A stretch of DNA of 64,000 nucleotides from Spirochaetota bacterium (GCA_018262985.1 JADFDI010000001.1:451027-515026), one strand, 5' to 3'. Numbered from the stretch's first letter, positions 19,633-28,305 are shown. Translations and numbers: made by a program. The notes: a model not told the origin generated them from the sequence alone.

Positions 19633-21210
19633 ATGCGCAGATCGTGGGTTTTGGCCGCGCCGATCGCGGCGCTGGTTCTCGTGATCGTCCTGGCTTCGTG
19701 TCCGAACCCGGCGGTGGATGACGACGACGGCACGCCCGAAACATTCAGCTACAAGATCTCGGTAGGAGATACCGGGCCCACGGACGGCGGTGTGACCGTG
19801 CTCGACCAACCGACCGTCACGTGGAATCCGGTCACCGGAGCCGTCGCCTACCAGCTGCGATGGAGCGTCGGAAGCGCCGGGCTCGCGGCCGCCACGGCGG
19901 TCGATACCGGTACGTCCACCTCGTACACCTTGCCCCCGGTCGACGACGACAGCAACGTCTACTGGCAGGTCAGGGCGCAGAACGCGGCGGGCGTCTGGGG
20001 CGTCTGGGACGATGCGTTCAGCTTCTGGCGCGAGACCGTACCAACCCGTTTCAGTTCGGACCCGCCGGACGCGAGCATGAGCTGGGTGCCCGGCGACGGG
20101 ACAGTCAGCTGGGGCGAGATCGACGGCGTCGAGGCATATGTCTTCGAGATCGCGCCGTACAACGATTTCAACCCGGCCGACACCGGCTACCAGCTGTCCG
20201 GCGAGCTCCTTGCGAACGAATTCGCCCCGAGCCTGCTGACGCCAGGTTCGCAGCGCTATTGGCGGATCAGGATCAAGACGGCTGGCGTCCTGGGGCCATG
20301 GCTCTCCGCGCGGCAGTTCTGGATCAGGTGGGACTATACGGTGACGCCGCTCGCTCCGGCGGACGAACTCATCACCTTCGACCGGACGCCGACCTTCTCG
20401 TGGTCCGCCATCGACGGAGCGCCGGGCGCTCTGGTGGAAGTCAGTACCGATGACCTATTCACTTCGCATACCGACGGGAACGCGACCGGCACCAGCTACA
20501 CCCCCAGCACGACCTCGCCGTTGTGTGACTTCGGGCAGACCCGCTATTGGCGCGTGACGCCGAAGAACGCCGAAGGCTTCCTCGGCTCCACCGAGGGTCC
20601 GGTCCGCTCGGTGTCATTCAGCGACGCGAACACCATCGCGCAGACCACGACCAACAGGCCCGACTTCAACGCGGAGCAGACCGTGAGCTGGACTCCGCTG
20701 GTCGGGGCGGTCAAGTACGATCTCGACTACTCCATCATCGAAGGCGCCGATCCAGACTTGAATCCGGACGCTCCGAACCTTGGCGCGAACAACTACAACT
20801 TCGGGCCGGTGCCCCGGGGCAGCCCGCGCCGCTGGGTCGTACGGGCGTACAACGATACGGCGGGTTCCCCTGACGTCACGCTGTGGTCGGAGGTCTTCGA
20901 GATCCGCGTGGCCTGGGACTACGCCGCGACGCCGACGAACGACGGCGCGTCCCGGCCTACCTTCACCTGGACGGCCACCGCCGACGGCACGGGCAACCCG
21001 ATCTGGTATCAGTACGCGTACGGCGTCGACGCCGCCGAACTCGCGGTCCGGAAAGAGTCGCCGACTTTCACCGCCGCCGCGGACACGCCATCGTTCCTCA
21101 GCCCGATTACGCAACTGGAGAACCAGACCTGTTACTACTCGTGGCGTGCGATGAATACGGAGGGCATCTTCGGCGACTGGTGCGATTTCCAGTACACCTA
21201 CACTAAATAG
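19633..21210 (+). CDS. Lipoprotein built of fibronectin-like repeats
   Basis: The 525-residue product begins MRRSWVLAAPIAALVLVIV and has a lipobox LASC, so it is a lipid-anchored surface protein. The rest is about five repeats of roughly 90 residues with a common pattern: a Pro-Thr-hydrophobic-Trp strand (PTVTWNPVTGAVAYQLRW, PTFSWSAIDGAPGALVEV, QTVSWTPLVGAVKYDLDY, PTFTWTATADG) and a closing strand with YWRI or YWRV and W. This resembles fibronectin type III or Ig-like beta modules used for binding. There is no catalytic motif. The gene is somewhat less GC-rich than its neighbours. The start is chosen for the signal peptide and GGAGG. Confidence 0.75.
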   Translation: MRRSWVLAAPIAALVLVIVLASCPNPAVDDDDGTPETFSYKISVGDTGPTDGGVTVLDQPTVTWNPVTGAVAYQLRWSVGSAGLAAATAVDTGTSTSYTLPPVDDDSNVYWQVRAQNAAGVWGVWDDAFSFWRETVPTRFSSDPPDASMSWVPGDGTVSWGEIDGVEAYVFEIAPYNDFNPADTGYQLSGELLANEFAPSLLTPGSQRYWRIRIKTAGVLGPWLSARQFWIRWDYTVTPLAPADELITFDRTPTFSWSAIDGAPGALVEVSTDDLFTSHTDGNATGTSYTPSTTSPLCDFGQTRYWRVTPKNAEGFLGSTEGPVRSVSFSDANTIAQTTTNRPDFNAEQTVSWTPLVGAVKYDLDYSIIEGADPDLNPDAPNLGANNYNFGPVPRGSPRRWVVRAYNDTAGSPDVTLWSEVFEIRVAWDYAATPTNDGASRPTFTWTATADGTGNPIWYQYAYGVDAAELAVRKESPTFTAAADTPSFLSPITQLENQTCYYSWRAMNTEGIFGDWCDFQYTYTK

Positions 21211-21277
21211 CGGTCGAGGCGAATCGGACCACTACGGCGCCGTCCCGTCAGGGAGCGGTGCCGTCTTTCAACGGCTC

Positions 21278-21370
21278 TTCCCGGGCGGGCCACGCGCCGA
21301 GCTGGCAGGCCCCGACGCCCGGGCCGTGTCGGCGACGCCCGCGGCGAGGGCCGCGCGTGGTCCTCGCCCC
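21278..21370 (+). repeat. 93-bp extragenic element, copy 2
   Basis: Same length, start (TTCCCGGGCGGGCC) and end (TCCTCGCCCC) as the copy at 18507-18599, and same orientation. The terminal stem reads GGCCACGCG against CGCGTGGTC, where copy 1 has GGCCGCGCG against CGCGCGGCC: one G-C pair became A-T on both sides. It lies 67 bases after the lipoprotein stop. Confidence 0.75.
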
Positions 21371-21383
21371 GCCCCCTTCCTTC

Positions 21384-21412
21384 TTGCCGTGATCGCGGAG
21401 TCGCGCTAAAAT
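21384..21412 (+). promoter_or_regulatory. Promoter in the gap before yjjI
   Basis: TTGCCG (21384-21389), exactly 17 bases, TAAAAT (21407-21412). The first gene downstream starts at 21703, so the transcript would have a leader of about 285 bases, or an unseen small RNA begins here. Confidence 0.6.
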
Positions 21413-21702
21413 CCAAGGCAACACCGCGCGTCGCGCGATAAAGAACCCGGGTCAGCACGCGCGCCTTTCCGCGGCGCGCAGGAATCGCGAGCGCCCCCCG
21501 CCCCCGCGGCGGTCGGCGTCAAGACCCGCACGGTTAACTCCCCGCCCCGTACGGGCGGTCATTTCGCCCCGCAGGACGACCCGCGGGATGGGTCGGCACG
21601 GACTGGAAATTCAAGAGCGCTCGGAAAGCCTTCCCTTTCCCGCTCTTCTCCCTCATGTCTCCGTGCCTCCCTGTCCCTGTGGTTCCTTCATGACGGGCGT
21701 CG
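21413..21702 (+). other. Long leader or unannotated RNA region
   Basis: About 290 bases between a good promoter and the yjjI start. It contains several GC-rich inverted pairs (for example GCGCGTCGCGCG near 21427, CCCGCCCCGTACGGGCGG near 21542) and, at 21651-21690, a stretch like CTCCGTGCCTCCCTGTCC that is related to the element after yjjW. No protein gene or tRNA is seen. Confidence 0.4.
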
Positions 21703-23208
21703 ATGGAGTTCGCCATGCGCGCAGCGCTCGACGCGGTCCGCGACCGCTCCCTCACCGTTTCCCAGAAATACATGGCCCTCGCCCGCGTGGCGGAGTCCAC
21801 CGTCAAGGCCCTGCCCGTCTCCGACGCCGTGCAGGCGTTGCGGGACTCGGGCGTCATCTGCGACCTCTACGAGGGCGCCGCGCCCTTCCGCCCGCGCTAC
21901 GTGGTGCCCGATTACGGACGCTTCGTGAAGCAGGGCTCGGCCTTCCTCGGCCTCGAGCCGCCTCGCGACCTCGACGAGGCGCTCGCCTCGCTCCTCGTGC
22001 TCTATCGCCACGTGCCCAGCATCACGGGCTTCCCCGTCTACGTGGGCGACCTCGACGCGCTGATCGAGCCCTTCCTCGACGGGGCGGACGAGGATGGCGC
22101 GCGGAAGGCCGTCCGGCTCTTCCTTTTGCAGATGGACCGCACCCTGACCGACAGCTTCGTGCACGGCGACCTCGGGCCGCGCGAGACGCGCGCGGGGCGC
22201 CTGATTATCGAGGAAAGCCGGAAGCTCAAGTGCGCCGTGCCGAACCTCTCGCTCAAGTACGACCCGGACCTGACCCCGGACGGCTTCGCCCTGCTGGCCG
22301 CCGAGTGCGCGCTCGACGTCGCGAAGCCCAGCTTCGCGAACCACCGGATCTTCTCGGAGGATTTCCGGCGCCTCGGCTTCGAGGATTACGCGGTGGTCTC
22401 GTGCTACAACGGCCTGCCGAAGGGCGGCGGCTCGTGCACGCTCGTGCGCCTTAATCTCGCGAAGCTCGCGCCGCTCGCGCGGGACCGCGCGGACCTGCTC
22501 GAGCGCGCCCTGCCCGAGGCTGTGCGGCTCCAGCTCGAGTACATGGACGCGCGCGTGCGCTTCCTCGTGGAGGAATCGGGCTTCTTCGAATCCGACTTCC
22601 TGGTCAAGGAAGGGCTCGTCAGCTTCGAGCGCTTCACGGCGATGTTCGGCCTCGTGGGCCTGGCCGAGTGCGTGGACGCGCATTCGGAGGGCAGGCTCTA
22701 CGGCAGGGACGACGAAGCTGACGCCTTCGGCCTCGAGATAGTGAGGCGCATTTCGGAGCAGGTGGCGGCCCACCGCGCGCCCTGCCTCGAGGCGGCGCTC
22801 GGGCGCTACCTGTTGCACGCGCAGGTGGGCATCGACGACGACAAGGGCGTGAGCCCCGGCTGCCGCATCCCCGTCGGCCGCGAGCCCGAGCTGACCGCGC
22901 ACATCCTCCGCTCCGCGCCCTTCCACAAGTACTTCCCGAGCGGCATCGGCGACGTGTTCGCCTTCGAGCCCACCGCGCGCCGAAATCCGCGGCACCTCCT
23001 CGACATCGCGAAGGGCGCCATGGCCTCGGGGCTCCGCTATTTTTCCGCCTACGCCGCGGACGCGGACGTGGTGCGCATCACCGGGTACCTGGTGAAGCGC
23101 TGCGACCTCGAACGCCGCGACCGGACGCCCGACCTCCAGAACTCCGCCGTGCTCGGCCGCAACGCCGTCAACAACCTGGGCGTCCTCGACCGCCGCGTAA
23201 GGCCGTGA
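21703..23208 (+). CDS. yjjI: YjjI-family glycyl-radical enzyme
   Basis: An oxygen-sensitive enzyme whose backbone glycine carries a radical made by its activase. The 501-residue product matches the YjjI family (E. coli 516 residues): KYDPDLTPDGF near 185, the cysteine region VVSCYNGLPKGGGSC near 230, and the C-terminal radical loop VVRITGYLVKRCDL near 465 with the radical Gly in RITGY, ending NNLGVLDRRVRP. The reaction of YjjI proteins was not firmly known to me. The activase gene overlaps its end by 4 bases. ATG 21703 or 21715 could both serve; no strong ribosome site decides. Confidence 0.9.
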   Translation: MEFAMRAALDAVRDRSLTVSQKYMALARVAESTVKALPVSDAVQALRDSGVICDLYEGAAPFRPRYVVPDYGRFVKQGSAFLGLEPPRDLDEALASLLVLYRHVPSITGFPVYVGDLDALIEPFLDGADEDGARKAVRLFLLQMDRTLTDSFVHGDLGPRETRAGRLIIEESRKLKCAVPNLSLKYDPDLTPDGFALLAAECALDVAKPSFANHRIFSEDFRRLGFEDYAVVSCYNGLPKGGGSCTLVRLNLAKLAPLARDRADLLERALPEAVRLQLEYMDARVRFLVEESGFFESDFLVKEGLVSFERFTAMFGLVGLAECVDAHSEGRLYGRDDEADAFGLEIVRRISEQVAAHRAPCLEAALGRYLLHAQVGIDDDKGVSPGCRIPVGREPELTAHILRSAPFHKYFPSGIGDVFAFEPTARRNPRHLLDIAKGAMASGLRYFSAYAADADVVRITGYLVKRCDLERRDRTPDLQNSAVLGRNAVNNLGVLDRRVRP

Positions 23209-24083
23209 TTGGGCAGCAGGCCGCCGAAGGGCTGGTGGCGAGGGTTTTGTATTCTTCGGCGGTGGACGGCCCGGGCAACCGGGCGGTGGTCTTCCTGCAG
23301 GGCTGCGACTTCGACTGCGCCTACTGCCACAATCCCGAGACGCGAAACCTGTGCGACCACTGCGGCGCCTGCGTCGGCGCGTGTCCCGCGGGCGCGCTTT
23401 CGATCGCGGAAGGCGGCGGCGAGGGCGGGGAGCGTCGCGTCGTCTGGGACGAAACCGTCTGCCGCGACTGCGGCGCCTGCGTCCGCGCCTGCCCCAAGGG
23501 CTCGTCGCCGAAGACTCGCCGCATGACGGCCGCGGAAATCCTCGCGCGCCTCGAACGGCGCAAACCCTTCCTGTCCGGCATCACGGTCTCCGGCGGCGAG
23601 TGCGGCCTGCAGGCCGCCTTCCTCGAGGATCTCGCCGTCGCCGCGCGCGCGGCGGGCCTTCCCGTCCTGGTCGACACGAACGGCTCGACCGATTATTCGG
23701 CGCGGCCGCGCCTCGTGGAGGCGGCCGAGGGCTTCATGCTCGACGTGAAGGCCTGGGACCAAGGCGTCCACCGCGCGCTCACGCTCGCGGGCAACGACGC
23801 GGTCAAGCGCAATCTCGGCTACCTCGCGGGCGCGGGAAAACTGGCCGAGGTCCGCGTGGTGGTGGCGCCGGGCCTCGTGGACGCCGAGGCCTGCGTCCGG
23901 GGCATCGCGGAGGTCCTGAGGACGGCGGGGGCCGCGGGCCGGACCGTCCTCAAGCTCATCGCGTTCCGCCGCGAGGGCGTCAGGCCCGCCCGGGTCGCGC
24001 TCCCCGGCCCGGGCCGGGAGGAGCTGGAGGCGCTCGCCGCCCTCGCGAGGTCCGAGGGCATGGGGAACGTCGTCATCGTCTGA
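23205..24083 (+). CDS. yjjW: YjjW-family glycyl-radical enzyme activase (radical SAM)
   Basis: It uses S-adenosylmethionine and a 4Fe-4S cluster to put the radical on YjjI. The 292-residue product has the radical SAM motif CDFDCAYC near 33 (CxxxCxxC), two ferredoxin-like clusters (CDHCGACVGACP near 49, CRDCGACVRACP near 85), the SAM-binding VSGGECGLQ near 127 and VDTNGST near 160. Both extra clusters are typical of activases. It starts with GTG inside the YjjI stop (GTGA), so translation is coupled. An inverted repeat element follows the gene. Confidence 0.93.
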   Translation: MIGQQAAEGLVARVLYSSAVDGPGNRAVVFLQGCDFDCAYCHNPETRNLCDHCGACVGACPAGALSIAEGGGEGGERRVVWDETVCRDCGACVRACPKGSSPKTRRMTAAEILARLERRKPFLSGITVSGGECGLQAAFLEDLAVAARAAGLPVLVDTNGSTDYSARPRLVEAAEGFMLDVKAWDQGVHRALTLAGNDAVKRNLGYLAGAGKLAEVRVVVAPGLVDAEACVRGIAEVLRTAGAAGRTVLKLIAFRREGVRPARVALPGPGREELEALAALARSEGMGNVVIV

Positions 24084-24098
24084 GACGATTAGGCAAGG

Positions 24099-24278
24099 AA
24101 ACCGCGGAGACGCGGACACACCGAGACCCCGAGAAGAGGAGCGGAGGGGGACGGAGGATAGTGGAAAACCACCACTGAGACACGGGGAGGCAGAAGGAGA
24201 AGGGTTCGGGAAACGGGTAATGAACCGATTCCTTTCTCCACCCTGTCCCCCCTCTGTGCTTCCGCGTCTCCGCGGTTT
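24099..24278. repeat. Extragenic element with perfect 18-bp inverted ends
   Basis: AAACCGCGGAGACGCGGA at 24099-24116 is exactly inverted at 24261-24278. The 144 bases between contain GACACGGGGAGGCAG and a TGTCCCCCCTCTGTGCTTCC run. The element fills the gap between the convergent yjjW and pdxR genes. Similar wording (TCTCCGTGCCTCC; GCGTCTTTCGTGGTTC) occurs at 21655 and 1926. Confidence 0.7.
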
Positions 24279-24288
24279 GGACTTCCGG

Positions 24289-25740
24289 CTAGCGTCTCGC
24301 GGGGAGGAGCGAGGCGAGCGTTTCGAGGCCTCTGTCGAGGGCGGCGCGGTCGACGGCGGCGAAGGAGAGTCGGAGGTGGCGGTCCGGGGCCGCGGGCGAG
24401 GGGCGGCGGAAGGAGCGTTCGGGGGAGACGAGGACGCCCGCCGCCTTGGCCCGCGCGGCGAGCGCGCTGGCGGGGCAGCCGGGCGGCAGCTCCACCCATA
24501 GGGACAGACCTCCGCCCGGCGGCGCGACCCGCACGCCCGCGCCGGCGAGCCGTCCGAGGCCTTCGAGCGCCGCGCGGTAGAGCGCGCCGTATTCGGCCTT
24601 GAGGCTCGCGAGGTGGGCGCGGTGGAGGCCGCGGCGAAGGTAGAGCTCGAGGGCGCGCTGGGCGAGGCCGCCCGTGCCGACGTCCGCGTCATGCTTGGCC
24701 CGGGCGAGCGCGGGGCGGAGCCGGGGCGGCGACACGAGCGCCGCGAGCCTGAGGCCCGGCATGAGGATTTTCGAAAAGCTCTTCACGTAGACCACGCGGT
24801 CGTCCCGGTCGAGCGCCTTGAGCGACGGGCCCGGCGCGCCCTGGTAGGCGAGGTCCGAGACGTGGTCGTCCTCGAGCACGAAGACGTCGCGGGCGGCGGC
24901 GAACTCGAGGAGGGCGCGCTTCCGTTCCGGGCTCCAGGAACAGGTCGTGGGGTTCTGGAAGCGCGGGATGCAGGAGACGAGGCGGAAGGGGCGCCGCTCG
25001 GCGACCCGGGCGAGGGCGTCGGCGTCGAGTCCCTCGCTTGCGAGCTCGAGGGCCTCGACCGACGCTCCGCGGGCGGCGAAGGCGGACGCCGCGCCGCGGT
25101 ACGCGGGATCCTCGACGAGGGCGCGGTCTCCGGGGGCGAGCAGGGCTCGGGCGCAGAGGTCCACGCCCTGTTGCGCGCCCGAAACGATGATGACGTCGCG
25201 CGGGTCGGGTCGGAAGCCCTGGGTTTCCGCGAGCCAGTCCGCCACGGCCTCGCGGAGCGGCGGCCAGCCCGCCGGATCCTGGTAGTCGAAGGCGAAGCCC
25301 CCGTCGCGGTCGAGCACCTCGGCCAGCAAGGCTTTGAACGCCTCCGTCGGGAAGCGCTCCGGAGAGGGCGAGGCCGTGGCGAGGTCGACGGGAAGGGTCC
25401 CCCGGGAATCGGGATCTGTCCCCGTCGGCCCGGCCCGGAGGGGGTCCGGCCCCGGCCGCGCGCCGAACTCCTCGTCGGCGGTCGCGGCGCCCGGTTCCGG
25501 GGCGACGTACATGCCGGACCCGGCGCGCGGCTCCACGAGGCCCTCGCGCTCGAGCACCCGGTACGCGGCCACCACGGTGGACGGATTGACCGCGTTCCAG
25601 GCCGCGAGCGAGCGCACGGACGGAAGCTTCGCGCCGGGCTCGAGCTCGCCCGACTCGATGCGACGCGCGATGGAGCGGGCGAGCCGCTCGTAAGCGGTGC
25701 CGGGGCCCTCGATGGAAGCCGTATCGGTACGGTAACTCAT
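24289..25740 (-). CDS. pdxR: PdxR-like MocR-type regulator (GntR DNA-binding plus aminotransferase domain)
   Basis: MocR proteins join a GntR winged helix to a fold-type I aminotransferase domain that senses pyridoxal phosphate. The 483-residue product has the GntR part (YERLARSIARRIESG, GAKLPSVRSLAAWN, STVVAAYRVLEREGLVE, residues 14-75) and the aminotransferase part with the PLP-lysine motif VVYVKSFSKILMPGLRLA near 320 and a C-terminal RLSFAAVDR. It is divergent from pdxS-pdxT, so PdxR, the regulator of PLP synthesis, is the likely identity; activation of pdxST and self-control are known for the family and inferred here. The open frame upstream is the antisense of pdxS and was cut at the ATG 25738-25740. 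Confidence 0.88.
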   Translation of the reverse strand: MSYRTDTASIEGPGTAYERLARSIARRIESGELEPGAKLPSVRSLAAWNAVNPSTVVAAYRVLEREGLVEPRAGSGMYVAPEPGAATADEEFGARPGPDPLRAGPTGTDPDSRGTLPVDLATASPSPERFPTEAFKALLAEVLDRDGGFAFDYQDPAGWPPLREAVADWLAETQGFRPDPRDVIIVSGAQQGVDLCARALLAPGDRALVEDPAYRGAASAFAARGASVEALELASEGLDADALARVAERRPFRLVSCIPRFQNPTTCSWSPERKRALLEFAAARDVFVLEDDHVSDLAYQGAPGPSLKALDRDDRVVYVKSFSKILMPGLRLAALVSPPRLRPALARAKHDADVGTGGLAQRALELYLRRGLHRAHLASLKAEYGALYRAALEGLGRLAGAGVRVAPPGGGLSLWVELPPGCPASALAARAKAAGVLVSPERSFRRPSPAAPDRHLRLSFAAVDRAALDRGLETLASLLPARR

Positions 25741-25788
25741 ACGGCGAACTGTATCGTGCTGACCGCCCGTACGCAAGCCGTGTAAGGT
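25741..25788 (+). promoter_or_regulatory. Divergent pdxR/pdxS control region
   Basis: CTGACC (25759-25764) and TAAGGT (25783-25788), 18 bases apart, form a possible pdxS promoter. The region around 25720-25775 has repeated TACGG and CCGTA words and an AT island next to the pdxR start, plausible PdxR sites. The remaining ~190 bases to pdxS carry only GC-rich sequence. Confidence 0.4.
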
Positions 25789-25975
25789 GGCCGCGGGGGA
25801 TGCGGCGGGATGAAGCCGCCCGCGCGAAGCGCTGGCGCTACCTTTCTTTCCGCTCCGAAAGCGGCCCATAGGGACGCAAGGCGGAGCCGAGCGTGCGGGT
25901 GCCGACGCCGGAGGCGCCCGCGCTCCGGCTTCGCTCCGTTCCGCGCCGGCCTGAAGGCGCCCGAGTCGCCTTTCC

Positions 25976-26007
25976 CCCGTCCCCGAATCCCGAATCCCGA
26001 ATCCCGC
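25976..26007. repeat. Heptamer repeat CGAATCC x3 before pdxS
   Basis: Three perfect tandem copies of CGAATCC lie about 30 bases before the pdxS start. Similar heptamer runs are known between genes in other bacteria; a role is not shown. Confidence 0.7.
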
Positions 26008-26025
26008 GCCGAAGAGGAGTGCACT

Positions 26026-26904
26026 ATGGAAGACAGGAAGCAGATCAACCGCGACCTCGCGAAGATGCTGAAGGGCGGCGTCATCATGGACGTGGTGAAC
26101 GTCGAGCAGGCGAGGATCGCCGAGGCGGCGGGCGCGTGCGCGGTGATGGCGCTCGAGCGCGTGCCGGCCGACATCCGCCGCGAGGGCGGCGTGGCGCGCA
26201 TGTCCGATCCGAAGATGATCAAGGAGATCAAGGCCGCGGTGTCCATCCCGGTCATGGCCAAGGTGCGCATCGGCCACTTCGTCGAGGCGCGCATCCTCGA
26301 GGCGATCGGCGTCGACTACATCGACGAATCCGAAGTGTTGACCCCCGCGGACGACCAGTTCCACGTGGACAAGAAGGCGTTCCGCGTCCCGTTCGTGTGC
26401 GGCGCGCGCGACCTGGGCGAGGCCCTGCGCCGCGTGGGCGAAGGCGCGACCATGCTCCGCACCAAGGGCGAGGCCGGCACGGGCGACGTGGTCGAGGCGG
26501 TCAGGCACCTTCGCATGGTGAACGCGCAGACGCGCAGGCTCGCGGGCCTGCCCGAGGACGAGCTCATGAGCGCGGCCAAGGAGCTCGGGGCGCCGTACGA
26601 CCTCGTGCTCGAGGTGGCGAAGACCGGGAAGCTGCCTGTGGTGAATTTCGCGGCCGGCGGCGTAGCCACCCCGGCGGACGCGGCCCTCATGATGGCGCTC
26701 GGCGCCGACGGCGTGTTCGTGGGCTCGGGCATCTTCAAGTCCGGCGATCCGGCCAGGCGCGCGGCAGCGATCGTCAAGGCGGTGACCTTCTGGAACGATC
26801 CGAAGGTGCTCGCGGAGATCTCCGAGGATCTCGGCGAGGCGATGAGCGGCGTCTCGGCGCGCTCGTTGCCGGAATCCGAACTGCTCGCGAAGCGCGGATG
26901 GTAG
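26026..26904 (+). CDS. pdxS: Pyridoxal 5'-phosphate synthase subunit PdxS
   Basis: PdxS makes PLP from ribose 5-phosphate, glyceraldehyde 3-phosphate and ammonia supplied by PdxT, in a 12-subunit ring. The 292-residue product is full length and highly conserved: [17 protein letters not shown] near 25, the catalytic Lys in [10 protein letters not shown] near 80, [12 protein letters not shown] near 100, the second Lys in [10 protein letters not shown] near 148 and [17 protein letters not shown] near 212. The ATG follows GAAGAGGAG. It overlaps pdxT by 7 bases. PdxR lies divergent upstream. Confidence 0.98.
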   Translation: MEDRKQINRDLAKMLKGGVIMDVVNVEQARIAEAAGACAVMALERVPADIRREGGVARMSDPKMIKEIKAAVSIPVMAKVRIGHFVEARILEAIGVDYIDESEVLTPADDQFHVDKKAFRVPFVCGARDLGEALRRVGEGATMLRTKGEAGTGDVVEAVRHLRMVNAQTRRLAGLPEDELMSAAKELGAPYDLVLEVAKTGKLPVVNFAAGGVATPADAALMMALGADGVFVGSGIFKSGDPARRAAAIVKAVTFWNDPKVLAEISEDLGEAMSGVSARSLPESELLAKRGW

Positions 26905-27551
26905 GCGCGGCGACGGGCGCTCTGGCGGCCGGGCCGCGGCCGGTCGTCGGGGTGCTGGCCCTGCAGGGCTCGTTCGCCGAGCACGTCGAGGCGCTCGCCG
27001 CGCTCGGCGTCGGGACCCGGCTTGTGCGGCGACCCGCGGATCTCGAGGGCCTCGGGGCCATCATCCTGCCCGGCGGGGAGTCGACCGCGATGGGGCGGCT
27101 GCTCTCCGACTTCGCCCTGCTCGAACCCCTGCGCGCGGCCGTCGCGGGAGGGCTGCCCGCGTGGGGCACCTGCGCCGGGGCCATACTCCTCGCTCGGTCG
27201 ATCTCGAACGATTCGAGGCGGCACCTCGCGCTCATGGACCTCGAGGTGGAGCGGAACGCCTACGGCGCCCAGCTCGAAAGCTTCCGGGCGGCGGCGCCGA
27301 TCGCGGGCCTCGAGGGCGGGGACTTTCCGCTCGTGTTCATCCGGGCGCCGGCCTTCGTCGGGCTCGGACCCGGGGTCGAGCCGCTCGCGAGCTCGGGCGG
27401 GAAGGTGGTGGCGTGCCGGCAGGGGACCATGGTCGCCACGGCGTTCCACCCAGAGCTCTCGGGCGACCGGCGCTTCCACCGCTGGTTCCTCGAGCAGGTG
27501 GCGGGACTGTCCCTCCCGGCGGCGGGAAGCGGGGACGGGCAGGCGGCCTGA
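26898..27551 (+). CDS. pdxT: Pyridoxal 5'-phosphate synthase glutaminase subunit PdxT
   Basis: PdxT splits glutamine and channels ammonia to PdxS. The 217-residue product has the class I amidotransferase triad: Cys in [10 protein letters not shown] near 91, and His-x-Glu in FHPELSGD near 187, with the family motifs [13 protein letters not shown] near 16 and [10 protein letters not shown] near 56. The ATG at 26898 lies inside the end of pdxS, so translation is coupled. The C-terminal tail is slightly longer than usual. Confidence 0.96.
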   Translation: MVGAATGALAAGPRPVVGVLALQGSFAEHVEALAALGVGTRLVRRPADLEGLGAIILPGGESTAMGRLLSDFALLEPLRAAVAGGLPAWGTCAGAILLARSISNDSRRHLALMDLEVERNAYGAQLESFRAAAPIAGLEGGDFPLVFIRAPAFVGLGPGVEPLASSGGKVVACRQGTMVATAFHPELSGDRRFHRWFLEQVAGLSLPAAGSGDGQAA

Positions 27552-27574
27552 GGGGCGGTGCCTCGGGGCTTGTC

Positions 27575-27612
27575 CCGAAGCTTCATGACGCCCGGAAGCT
27601 TCGTGACAGCCA
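27575..27612. repeat. Two tandem GAAGCTTC-(A/G)TGAC words
   Basis: GAAGCTTCATGACGCCCG is followed at once by GAAGCTTCGTGACAGCC, a 19-base near-tandem repeat with a palindromic core, just after pdxT. Confidence 0.55.
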
Positions 27613-27618
27613 GACGCT

Positions 27619-27662
27619 CCACGGACGCGCCGCCCGGGTTTGCCCGCGCGGCGCGTCCGTGG
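27619..27662. repeat. Perfect 15-bp hairpin between pdxT and the nitroreductase gene
   Basis: CCACGGACGCGCCGC (27619-27633) pairs fully with 27648-27662; an inner CGGG/CCCG stem closes the loop. No U-run follows on the plus strand, so it is at best a Rho-type or processing signal after pdxT. Confidence 0.7.
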
Positions 27663-27687
27663 CTACCTTCGGAACGCGGAGGCAGCC

Positions 27688-28266
27688 ATGGAACTGATGA
27701 AGGAAATCGAGGGGAGACGCGCGTACCGCGCCGTCGGCCCGGAGTCGCTCGACCGCGCGACGCTTTCGCGCCTCGCGGAAGCCGCCCACTTGGCGCCTTC
27801 GAGCATGAACAAGCAGCCCTGGCGCATGGTCACCGTGACCGATCCGGAACGGCTCGCGGCCCTGCGCGCCACGCTCAGCTCTGGGAACTACTGGGCGCTC
27901 AAGGCGCCCGCGGTGACCGCCTTCGTGACGTCCGCGGACTGGGGCCTCCGCATGCCGGACGGCCGCGAGCTCGCATGGTTCGAGCTCGGCATGGCGGCCA
28001 TGGCCTACCAGCTCGAGGCCGTGCACGAGGGCCTCGTGGCGCACCCCATCGTCGGCTTCGACGCGAAGGCGGCGGCCGCCGCGCTCGCCCTGCCGCCGGA
28101 GGCGACGTTGGTCATCCTCGTGGTGGTCGGGAAGCCGGGCGACGCCGCCGGGCTCTCGGAAAAGCACCTGGAGAGCGAGAACGGGCCGCGCATCCGGAAG
28201 CCGCTCGACGAGGTGGCCGCCTTCGACGCCTGGAACGACCGGCTGCTGCCTCCGGCGAAGGGCTGA
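27688..28266 (+). CDS. Nitroreductase-family flavoprotein
   Basis: These FMN enzymes reduce nitro groups, quinones or similar compounds with NAD(P)H. The 192-residue product has the family N-terminus (MELMKEIEGRRAYRAV), the FMN loop LAPSSMNKQPWRMV near 35, a central LGMAAMAYQLEAVHEGL near 100 and a C-terminal RKPLDEVAAFDAW. GGAGG is 6 bases before the ATG. It stands alone between a hairpin and the promoter of the next operon. The substrate is unknown. Confidence 0.88.
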   Translation: MELMKEIEGRRAYRAVGPESLDRATLSRLAEAAHLAPSSMNKQPWRMVTVTDPERLAALRATLSSGNYWALKAPAVTAFVTSADWGLRMPDGRELAWFELGMAAMAYQLEAVHEGLVAHPIVGFDAKAAAAALALPPEATLVILVVVGKPGDAAGLSEKHLESENGPRIRKPLDEVAAFDAWNDRLLPPAKG

Positions 28267-28305
28267 GCCGCGCGCTCGAACTTGCGGCCTTCCGCGCGCG
28301 GCGGC

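Noticed and set aside
21413-21702. tRNA gene or known riboswitch in the leader before yjjI
   Set aside because: No cloverleaf with a GGTTCGAATCC-type arm and no known aptamer core could be found.
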